Positions 33,764 through 64,000 of a stretch of 64,000 nucleotides of DNA are shown here, one piece after another. This stretch comes from Margaritifera margaritifera (Eukaryota > Mollusca > Bivalvia > Unionida > Margaritiferidae). Both the position numbers and the translations under genes were made by a program. The notes under the pieces are model-generated. The model was not told where the DNA came from, made no database searches, and saw only the letters and a list, made by a program, of their open reading frames with translations. Numbering within the stretch: the first letter of the stretch is position 1; each line of letters starts with the position of its first letter. Location: contig JAQPZY010001685.1 in NCBI GenBank assembly GCA_029931535.1, positions 6,741,001 through 6,805,000 on the forward strand. Direction: 5' to 3'.

Positions 33764-36209
33764 AGTGTTTGTAACTAACTTTTATTTCATAAAAAGGAAA
33801 TATTTCTAGACGCTGAAATATTTAATAACACTGAAGTATATTTTGAAGAATAGAAGGCAGTTGTCAATCATAAACATGTTTTATTCAGTCAAGTACAACT
33901 CTGTTGGAACAAGCATGAAAATATTAGCATCTTGTATGTTGAACTTGTTAACATATGAAATACTTACATTGAAAATACATCTTGACAGAAAATCAACTAA
34001 AAAGTCTCCGCACAAAACTGTAAATTAAAAAAATGAATATAGCCTCAGTGTGAAACAGAACAAGGGATACCTAAGTCATATATTTTTACTTTACTAAATT
34101 AGAGTAAACATAGAACGTAATGTAAACAATTTTAGTTAACAAATTTAGCAAAATGACCCAAAATATATTCAACTATTTTAGTATTTCCATAAATACAACA
34201 GAAAAAGTAAACATTAAAGTCTAAAATATTTAAATTTTATCACATTTTCTCATGATTTCAACTATTTGGTACAAAGGCATATACTTATATTAAACTACTG
34301 TTGAAATCTGTTTTTACCAGTAAAAGCCATATTTAACCTGATCGATCTGTGTCAAGAAGTAAGCCTATGATACATATATGTTTCCTATGTGTTGAGATAT
34401 ATACATCTTGTGTGTAAATTTATTAATTCTATGGTATAATAAAATAGTTACATTTTTGAAACATAATCCATGTTTTATGTGTTAATGACAAATGGACTGC
34501 ATGCATTGAAACAAAAGCTGTGAAGATTAGCACTTATGATTTACAAAATTTTTTGTACAAAACAGCAGATAATGTGTATTTAGTTCCTGATTTCACCTGA
34601 AGCATATGTATTGATAACGGGGGTTTATGTTGTTGCTGAAAATGACAGAAAAAGGAGAAATGCAAAAGATACCCTTTATTCAGTTATATTTAAAATCATC
34701 CCACATCAACATTTTCATATTTTACAATATATATAGATAACTTCTGTGATGAAATGACAAAATTCATGGATGCAAATGCCCGTCCACATTGCAAAATATC
34801 AGAAGATGGCAGCATTTATGACAGATTACAAATGTATTGTAACAGTCACTTCCAAGACTATCTATGAACAACAAAGGTCAATAACTCTTGTCAAAAAAGA
34901 CTGGAGTTGCACTTGTAAATTCTATTGCTATCTCAGAATCATGTATGTATAAATCATACCTTTTAATAATTAATCCATCAAGTACATGACAATTATAAAC
35001 AATCATTGGCAGAAATAAATAAATCGGGAGATTGCTTTGTAATACATGGAAATAACTAGATCACAAATTTTTTTACAGCCCAACTTTCTGTAATGGTCAC
35101 CTCTCTTCAGCCACTACCTGGCATATCCAGTCAGTATCAGATTTTCCCAAATGTTATTTTCCACTTACATTTCACCTAACAGTTCATCTACCTTGGACAG
35201 CCCAATTTTTTACATCCCCTAGGTAGCTGGTAATTATCAGTTACACTGTGCTTCGTATAGTCATCATATTTTCTATCAAGCTAAGCAAACAGTCATATAT
35301 TCTAGAAGGATTTGTTTATACAAGCACTCCAATATGTATAACTTCTATATACAAGACATAAGACAGTCTGCAATCATATTCGGGTTTGTAAAAAAAGAGA
35401 TCGATAGCATGGTCATTTGCTATATGAAAATTTACATTGAATGCGGTCCAATTGATGAATTTCCAGTCTCACAGTCGGCAGCAGGTATTGTGTATTTTTA
35501 AAATTTAAGAGGCCACTAATCAGTTTTCATTTTGGGGTGTGTGCAAATCATTATGTAACTGCATATGGGCTGAAGATTCATTTCTGACTATGGCAAGTAG
35601 ACATTTTCATAAAATTTTATTGCAGATTTGAACATTATACCTAAACATTTCAATTATACAAGCCTTTATTTTAGAAAACAAGTTAAACTGTATGTAAAAC
35701 TGAATGCTTATGTAAGGGTATAGCTTTCTTCATTCATGCTCCATGACACAGCTATTTCCTGAGCCTTGAAAACTGAAAGGTTTATACATTCAATATTTGT
35801 TGTAGCAATATTGTTTACAAAATTAAATCGTTTTATAATAAAGATGGTAGTTTTTTGCACAGGCATCATATCTCATGGAACAAAGTTAATGAGAATGAAA
35901 ACATATATAACCATTTCTGGCAGTACTATTTTGTACTATCACAGTATCATTGAGATATCATCAGTTTCCATGGCAACACAATAAAATAGTATTTTCTAAC
36001 AATGGTCTGTAATGTACAGACTTATATGCACGTTAACATATGACAAAAACTAGTTTTACTATAGTCATTTCTAGACATCTCTGACCACATTTCTGATCTA
36101 GATAAATACTGTTTGTTAATATCACAGTCCTAATTCTGGGCAGGCCAGAAATGTAACATTTTGTTTTTTACATTTTTGAAACTATTGGCAGAATCTATGT
36201 CCAGTGACA

Positions 36210-57273
<21,064 letters not shown>

Positions 57274-58700
57274 GTTCTAAATTTGTCTCTTGTATCTTGT
57301 TTACATTACCTGATATACAAAGTCATGATTTAAACATTTTAAATACGACCATTATTGTAGCTAACATTCATCTAAGGACAATGTTGCATTACTATTACTC
57401 TAGACGATTTGTAAAATATTTGTGAAAATTGACTTTTTGTCATTGATTTTGATCATTAATTTTGTATGAAATTTTCGATGGCAAGTCAGTATCATATATA
57501 AAAAGATATTATTATTTTCTCTTAAAGAAACAGAAAAAAAAAGTTATTGAAAAACATAAAATTCATATTGATCTACCTGTAATTGTGCTGTTTCCTAACA
57601 TATTTTGTTTCAGTGGTACATTGCAAAGGAGATACCTTGAACACAAACTGAAATCTTCACTCACATTCAATCTTCACGACATCCGTAGCATACTGTATAT
57701 AACAGATGAGAACAGAACAACAGTCGAAATGTCATGACAGGAATTGCGCGCTCCTTCACACTCTTAAACATTTTGTATCACATATAACATTTATTAACCT
57801 AATCATTAGGTCACGTGACTCAACTTGAATATCGCACTTTGAAATAACATACAGCAACATCAAAGAGTAACTCAAACATCTGGGTACTATGTGATAAAAA
57901 AGGTGTAAATTGTCTTAATTAGCTTTTAGCATAAAACTACTAACAAAAAATTTCACCCACTTAAAAAAACAAAAACAAAAACAATATTATGAAAACTTGT
58001 TAAAGTTAAAAGGGGGTGGGATGCAATTCAGTTTAAATTTAATTGCTCATTCGCAGCAAATTTTCTGAACACAAATATGTAAAAGCTTAGAGACGATGAC
58101 AAAGAGAAATATTACAGTCATGTACATAAGACCTATGTCTTGCATTCCTGTATCATGGAAATTGACCTCTGCATAAACGAAAAATAATCTACCTGCTAAT
58201 TAGTATAACTATATCTTTAAACTTTTGGAGATTAAAAAAAAAATAATAATAATAAAAGTGATTCAGTGAAACTTGTTAAGTATGTGGTGAACAATTTATG
58301 AAAAATAGATGAAAAAGTTTTAAGTAAAAATTATATGAAATTTTACATGTTATGAAGTAAAAGCTACATGTATGTCCCAATGGGTCGTGTCCGACTGCTT
58401 GTCCAACCTAAACACACCGAGTCAGAAGCTATCCGGTAAAATATTCGCATCTAACTAGCGGAATGTCTTTTATGTAATAGTTGATTGACAGCTGCCGTAT
58501 TCGGCCGATTGGTTAGTTCGGGATAAATGTAGGCTGCAATCATATGCGTTAACTCACCCCCCCCCCCTTCCCGCGATTGATTGTATGTAATGTCTGAAGG
58601 GTGTTTGGCGTTCTGACCATAACATTTTTTCACCTGAACGTGGGCGTTGGTTACGGAAGTCCATTAGTGCCCAGTTGAGTCGTCAACATAAATAGTTGTA
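57274..58700. other. Upstream flank of the kinesin gene
   Basis: Should hold the promoter and any 5' UTR exon, but no clear core element can be called. A C10 run at 58558-58567 lies inside a GC-richer patch (58480-58640). Nothing else. Confidence 0.5.
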
Positions 58701-59070
58701 AAGCGATTATTTGCAATGCTATTAAGATAATTCGTAATACCTTTGCGACGAAAATTCGCAATACTTTGTGCGAATATTCGCAATATCATTGGAAAAAAAT
58801 GCAATAACATTGAAAAAATTTATGCAAAACCTTGGCGAATCGCAATACTGTTGCGAATGTTCACAAACGATTGGCAATACTATTTTCAAATACGTGCACA
58901 AGTATTGCGAGAAAGGTAATAATATTGCAAATAGTCACAATAATATTGCAATACATTTGCGGATATTATAATATTATTACTTTTACAAATATCCGCAAAA
59001 GTGTCTGAAATATTCTCAAACGTATTGCGAATATTCGCAATATCTTTGCTAATATTCGATGTCCCTTTAC
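58700..59070. repeat. Degenerate array of CGCAATA / TATTGCG words
   Basis: About 15 occurrences of gcaata or its complement within 370 bp, often as near-palindromes such as gcgaatattcgcaatat (58762-58778) and gcgaatattcgcaatatc (59027-59044). Spacing is irregular at roughly 20-30 bp. No protein reading. Confidence 0.8.
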
Positions 59071-59172
59071 CAATATCTTGTTGGTGGAGTTTTACTCAGG
59101 CAAGTAGATAGGTAGGTATATTAGGATGTATTTATTTATGCATCCCTGTAACTTTTTGTCTGTCATGTGAAA

Positions 59173-59173
<1 letters not shown>

Positions 59174-59259
<86 letters not shown>
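59174..59259. repeat. (TA)43 microsatellite
   Basis: 86-bp TA run. Confidence 0.97.
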
Positions 59260-59262
<3 letters not shown>

Positions 59263-61025
59263 CAGCATTGAAATAAAAAAAAATATTTATATATGTCTCT
59301 CTGTATGTGTTGTGTGTTTATATATGTCAGCCTCTTATTTGCAACAGTTTTTCGAGTGGTGATTTAGGACGAACCATATATCTGGTCACAAGCGCCAACA
59401 ACACACCCCAGATATATGTCATGAATTCAATAGACTTAACCCTATGAAATGTCATGAAAGATTCAATTATTCGTATCAGACTAAGGGATTATATCCCGTG
59501 AATTTCAATAGAAAGAGTTATCTGCAAATCATACATACAGTGTATTATATTCGTTAAAACAATACGAAGTAATATTATATCAATTCAATCCACGCGTAAA
59601 CCACTGTTCTGCTATTTGCATGTCAGTTATATGGCAATGTTCAGGGCGTACTTGTCGTACTCGAAATCACGTGTCGTTAGGACATACACATCACAGTAAA
59701 CAAATAATCAATATAGCTTTGATCCATAATGTCAATTTGTAGCAAAATTTAGCATGTAGGAGAATAGGCATAGAAATGTGAATTTTTTGTACATAATGAA
59801 TAATATGGATAGTTAATAACCTAATCTTAATATTTCAACAGGGACAATCACTTCGTTTCAACCTTTACGAACTTGGGCTAGTAAACAAAATAACTAATAG
59901 CCTCGCATGTGTAATAGAGAGTTTTTGTTATGTTTGGTTCCACTTTGTTATGCATAGATCTGTCCTATTCAGTAGAATCTACAAAGAACGAGTTCGCTAA
60001 TGTGTGTGTCATTGGTCCTTAAATGAAAATATATAATATTATCAATTTGTCCTAGATTTAAGATTTTCTGTGCCAAGACTGGTGCCGGTCAGTGTTTCAT
60101 GAAATGGATGTCAATGTCAATTTGCAGCATTTCAACGTGATGTACATAAAGTATTGTTGATAATGCCGTATTTATCGGCGCATAGCGCGTACCCAAATGC
60201 AATGAGCGTAGACCCAGATGTACCTCGCATCATGCACTAGTAAATGGTAAATGCGCTGGTTTAATGAAAATTGGATGAAAAATGTCCAAGTGCTAAGAGG
60301 TAAATTTGTATGTTTGTATGTTATATGATCAATTCTTCCTTTTTGCTATACTGAATTGTGGAATCTATACATCCTGTAACCAGATAATGTAAAGACTCGT
60401 ACCTAGCTGGTTGGAACCTCTATTATATGACAGTAGAATTAAAAATTACATCCTCTGCCGAGGACTAAAAACATTACATCGACTCTCAGGCACAAACAGG
60501 TTTATATGAAATGCTGGAATGGTTATCAGTCAAGATCAATGTAATTTTGTGTGCATGTATGTCCGTCTGTATGTGTGTGAGTGTGACTCTAAAATCAGGA
60601 TTAAGTAAAACTTGCACATCGCTGTAGAAGGGATGGCGAAGGCACTTGTACCTAAATTTGACTAAATGTTATTAATAGCAATAAATATAAAACGTCTACA
60701 ACAGTTCAGGTCTTGTATCATCACCAGGTTTGGAGCATAAAACGCGAGCACAGACTTAAAATTCCATATTCAGACACAACACCTGAAGTATATCTCTCTC
60801 ATCGAAATTCATAAGTTTAATAGGGCGACAAAATGTGCGATAATTCTTAAAGTTTAATGAGTCTAACTTTGAACCGCGTCAGGGTCATTCAAGTTATAGG
60901 CTATAACAAATTTCGGACTTTCAACTTTAAATTTGGCTTCTTACTCAGAAAGCCTCGAGAATATGAGGCCTGACCCAGTATTCTCATAATTTTGTGAGTA
61001 AGAAATTCAAGCTCAAGCTCACAAC
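59260..61025. other. Gene-free stretch with one MITE-related fragment
   Basis: 60164-60240 (gccgtatttatcggcgcata, gcgcgtacccaaatgcaatg, agcgtagacccagatg) is a distant relative of the left half of the MITE at 33551. Otherwise nothing recognisable. Confidence 0.55.
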
Positions 61026-61337
61026 TAGTGGCGGCGCGATATAGGGAGGGGGTCGAGAGGGGGGCAATTGCCCCCGGGCGCCAGGCTAAAGGGGGGGGGG
61101 AACGCCGTCGTGAGCTTTTTTTTAAAGCTGTAACTGCGGCGTAGATGGGGGTTGGAGGTTGTCAACTGACATAAAAACTGTTCTCTGTGGCAAAGTAGGG
61201 GCTCCACTAAAGAACATTGCCCCCGGGCGCCTCAGTAATGAAGTTACTAAAGAATATTGCCCCGGGCGCCTCAGTAATGAAGTTGAAGTTACTAAAGAAT
61301 ATTGCCCCGGGCGCCTCAAACCCTCGCACCGCCACTG
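61026..61337. mobile_element. Short hAT-like MITE with internal tandem repeats
   Basis: Left end agtggcggcgcga, right end cgcaccgccactg; these pair as imperfect terminal inverted repeats (CAGTGGCGG type). Inside, actaaagaatattgccccgg plus gcgcctcagtaatgaagtt is repeated three times (61207-61318). GC-rich, with several G runs. No open transposase and no clear target duplication. Confidence 0.7.
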
Positions 61338-61780
61338 CCTCAAAATCAAACATGATATTTAGAATATACATATGTAATAGAAATTTAACATGCTAGTAGA
61401 TGAAGTCAAGCAAAGAATATCCTGAATGTTCTGTAATTATAACTCAACTCACGTAAAAGTTACAGGATGTAACAGTTTTCACACTTCGAGGTTGAGCTTG
61501 AGTTTCGTTTTCAAACAGTTTTGAGAACACGGGGTATGGTCTAAAAGAGATTATTGTATTTTTTTTTCCTGATGAAGTATCTGTTCTATAATGCTAGCAT
61601 TATCAAATAAATATATTTGTTTTACAGATGGAAAGGAGACAATAATCTTCAGGGATTACATGCGCATTTAAATACTTTTGCTTATAATTAGAACGGGGAT
61701 CAATGAAAGCTGAGAATTTGTTTAGTCCGAGGTCAGGTACCAAGTTTTTGTTTTTACTTTGGACCCAGCTATTTTGCCTA

Positions 61781-61805
61781 CCCCCCCCCCCCCCCCCCCC
61801 CCCCC
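61781..61805. repeat. (C)25 homopolymer
   Basis: 25 consecutive C; the opposite strand is a G25 tract able to form G-quadruplexes. Sequence length here is prone to assembly error. Confidence 0.9.
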
Positions 61806-62179
61806 GCTAAAAAAGTAATTGGATCCAGTCTCAGTTGAATTATAACAGGTATACTGAACCACGTAGATGAAGATATAGGCAATAATTAGAAATGCAACAG
61901 TGTGAGCAAACAGGAAAAATATACAATTGTAACCATGTACTGCGCCGAATAATATACACTGCATTACATGCTTGGTGTGACTTCAATTAAATACTTGGAC
62001 CCAGGTGACATTGTCTAATCTGTAATCAAATGCCGGAGACTACTACTTTCACGAGTTAGTCAATAGGATTTACTGACAATATCAACCACATATTATGATG
62101 TGTCAGTAAAAACGTCACTTACGTCATGACGTGCAAGATTTGTGTCATCTAGTATGTTAGCGAAACAGCTGACGTTAGA

Positions 62180-62503
62180 AAAAGAATGAATTACAAAAGC
62201 CACACAGGAAACAAGATCAACGCACAACTCGCCAACCATTTCAACTCAACCGGACATTCTGACCATTCCCTCAAAACGTTTTCCATTGAGTTAAACCACA
62301 GAGAGACTGACAATAACGAGAATATTGGATGCTGCATATGCGAACACATTGCGAATTTGGCTAAACAAAAACCTATGTTCCAAAAGTGCTATGTTTATCC
62401 CAACCATGCGTCAGTGTATTTGCTGTCAGTTTAATCAGCCTCACTCTCCTCTATTGACATACAATTATTATTATTATTGTTGTTGTTGTTGTTGTTATTA
62501 TTA

Positions 62504-62544
<41 letters not shown>

Positions 62545-63040
62545 TCTTTCCAACACCTTCCCTTGTAATGTAAATACCATAATATCTTTGTTTCTAATAG
62601 TGGAAACTATATCCGGAATGCAAAACTAAAAGCGGAATAATAATGCACGACGCCCTAAGAAACCAGATCTCGTAATGACGTAGAGAACTATGTCATGCCA
62701 AGCAGCTAACTAGCATCCAAACGTTTCGCCTTATATTCAGGTAACAGGTCCCTTTCTAGACATGCATCTATTTCTTGTTTTTCTGTTGTTTTTTTTTTGT
62801 TTTTTTATTTTTCCTTTAGTCTAGACCTCTTAAATTATTTTATTTAATGTACTTCTCTGAGCCAAAATGTACATATCTATAGTTCTACGAGTGTCACTAT
62901 TTGTGTGTGTCTTTGGGTTATGTATTTATTAATGTCCTCTAAAGAAAACATCGCATTAGATCGAAACGTGAGGAAAGTTTGTTATTTACCCAGCATTTTT
63001 TTCATAGCCTTTGTGTCGTTTTATAATATAAAGGCATCCA
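62180..63040 (+). mobile_element. Second, decayed Penelope-like element fragment
   Basis: 62186-62290 reads MNYKSHTGNKINAQLANHFN followed by STGHSDHSLKTF, colinear with MNNHNSHIRNKINAKLANHYNSTGH in the GIY-YIG frame at 43385-43921. After that the frame loses resemblance. 62945-62985 (gcattagatcgaaacgtgagg) looks like the 3' 'gccgaaacgt' motif of PLEs. A minus-strand ctgaatataaggcgaaacgt lies at 62723-62742. Confidence 0.7.
62466..62545. repeat. (TTA/TTG)n microsatellite
   Basis: Interrupted trinucleotide run: ATT units, a GTT block, then ATT units. Confidence 0.95.
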
Positions 63041-63053
63041 TTAACCAGTATAT

Positions 63054-63420
63054 ATGGATTTAGTACGTACAATCATGATGAAGAGTGCCCCAAAGTCATG
63101 TGAACTTGATCCGATTCCGACATCACTGCTGCTTGAGTGCTTAGATCCAATATGGCCTTCACTAAATGATGTTATTAATACTTCTCTCTCATCTGGGGAA
63201 TTCCCATCATTTTTCAAAACTGCCATTGTAAAGCCTCTGCTGAAGAAACCAACACTTGGCCATAACGATTTAAAGAACTACCGCCCAGTTTCTAACCTCC
63301 CATTCATGTCAAAAATCTTAGAAAATGTTGTTCTATCCCAACTTGTATCTCATATGAATTCAAACGGTCTTTTTAGCAATGTACAGTCTGCATATCGCAT
63401 ATATATGTTTGTAGGTCTTA
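63054..63420 (+). pseudogene. Non-LTR retrotransposon (CR1/Jockey-like) reverse transcriptase fragment
   Basis: SAPKSCELDPIPTSLLLECL, then INTSLSSGEFPSFFKTAIVK, LLKKPTLGHNDLKNYRPVSN, LPFMSKILENVVLSQLVSHM and QSAYR. This is the N-terminal part of a LINE reverse transcriptase (fingers, up to QSAYR), without the catalytic YADD region. The frame then runs into unrelated codons and stops. Clade assignment is approximate. Confidence 0.88.
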
Positions 63421-63473
63421 TCTAATGTTGTAAAGCGCTTAGAGCTTCTAAAGATTAGGCGCTATACAAAGTC

Positions 63474-63508
<35 letters not shown>

Positions 63509-63510
63509 CA
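63421..63510 (+). mobile_element. LINE 3' end with (ATT)n tail
   Basis: tgttgtaaagcgcttagagc, ttctaaagattaggcgctat, acaaagtcc, then (ATT)10. This hairpin-like gcgctt...gcgc end plus ATT tail is the typical 3' terminus of CR1-like LINEs. It directly follows the RT fragment, so about 2 kb of RT and 3' coding sequence is deleted. Confidence 0.75.
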
Positions 63511-64000
63511 CTTTCAGGCTTATGTCACTGGAAAAACTGTAGCAACAGGACACATCAAACAAAGACTATTAGTGGAGACACGAATACAATTTAAAAGGCA
63601 TCGTTTACTGGAAATACATATTCGTTAGTAAGGATATAATTTGGGGCCAGTTAAGAATTGCATATGGTTGCCTGAGCTTGTCTTTTGTACCAATGTTGAT
63701 TTTATACCTTGAGCTTTCCGTTGATATTTTGGTCCCGAAACTTTTTTTTTTTTTTGCTCATCTAAAAGATATGCAATGCGTTTTAGTATGATTACTAAAT
63801 TTTTGTCTCTGTGTGGAAACCAAATGTATCTGAAGAGGATTTTACTAAAAGAAGTGAAGTTATAACTGATTTAGTATTCTTACGGAGTAACCGACATGTA
63901 TTTACAATACCTTAACACTCACGCGTTCTCTGTAAGATATCTCTTTATTTCACGGGAAATATCATAACCAAATCTTTATATGTAGCCATTTTTGTTTTCA
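63511..64000. other. No recognisable feature
   Basis: AT-rich; no gene or repeat family identified. Confidence 0.6.

Larger units (their letters stand above)
30794..36209. other. Intergenic region between converging genes
   Basis: Contains the probable fbp 3' UTR, a 29-bp duplication at 32122-32180 (gtgtactttttatcataggt and ttgtacacaaat), two MITE copies and otherwise AT-rich sequence. Short open frames show no family resemblance. The kinesin 3' UTR must lie at the right end. Confidence 0.65.

Noticed and set aside
33843..34028. Small gene downstream of fbp
   Set aside because: 61-codon AT-rich frame without recognisable features, expected by chance at this base composition.
62325..62573. 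Cys/Tyr-rich frame
   Set aside because: Its C-terminal half is a (TTA/TTG)n microsatellite and its start overlaps the Penelope relic in the wrong frame.

Overview
The window is AT-rich, intron-rich animal DNA. Two protein genes lie tail to tail in a dense bed of transposon relics, tandem repeats and (AT)n microsatellites. Several dispersed sequences, such as the repeated 'ctcaaaaactgctcaacagaatttgacc' block and SINEs ending in CAA/ACAA tails, look like those I associate with bivalve molluscs. I would call this a lophotrochozoan, probably a bivalve; that is inference, not proof.

Layout. (1) 1-30.8 kb, plus strand: the 3' part of a fructose-1,6-bisphosphatase gene. Four phase-0 exons (2878-3018, 6505-6642, 16702-16818, 30605-30793) encode the last 194 residues, about human residues 144-338. 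The first exons lie left of the window. The 10-kb intron holds a decayed DIRS-type retrotransposon with gag, RT, RNase H and tyrosine recombinase regions, plus inverted repeats. The 13.8-kb intron holds a 42-bp tandem array, a broken hAT transposase, a hAT-like non-autonomous element, a pogo/Tigger-like non-autonomous element and a ~145-bp satellite. (2) 30.8-36.2 kb: intergenic, with two copies of a palindromic MITE. (3) 36.2-57.3 kb, minus strand: a complete 13-exon gene for a 780-residue C-terminal-motor kinesin (kinesin-14/KCBP-like). Its introns carry a SINE, a probable solo LTR, a Penelope-like element with an open GIY-YIG endonuclease, a tRNA-like minisatellite, an 86-bp tandem array and a large inverted repeat. 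(4) 57.3-64 kb: gene-free sequence with a GCGAATATTCGC-rich array, a hAT-like MITE, a second Penelope fragment and an internally deleted LINE.

The two host genes are not an operon; they converge with about 5.4 kb between their stop codons. FBPase is the cytosolic gluconeogenic phosphatase. The kinesin has an N-terminal basic low-complexity tail, a coiled coil and a motor at the C-terminus. The most striking observation is in that motor. The P-loop is intact, but both partners of the switch I/switch II salt bridge are replaced (Arg to Met, Glu to Arg), while all splice sites and reading phases are preserved. That suggests a maintained motor with altered or lost coupling of ATP hydrolysis to microtubules. 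No CRISPR, operon, rRNA or functional tRNA gene was seen.
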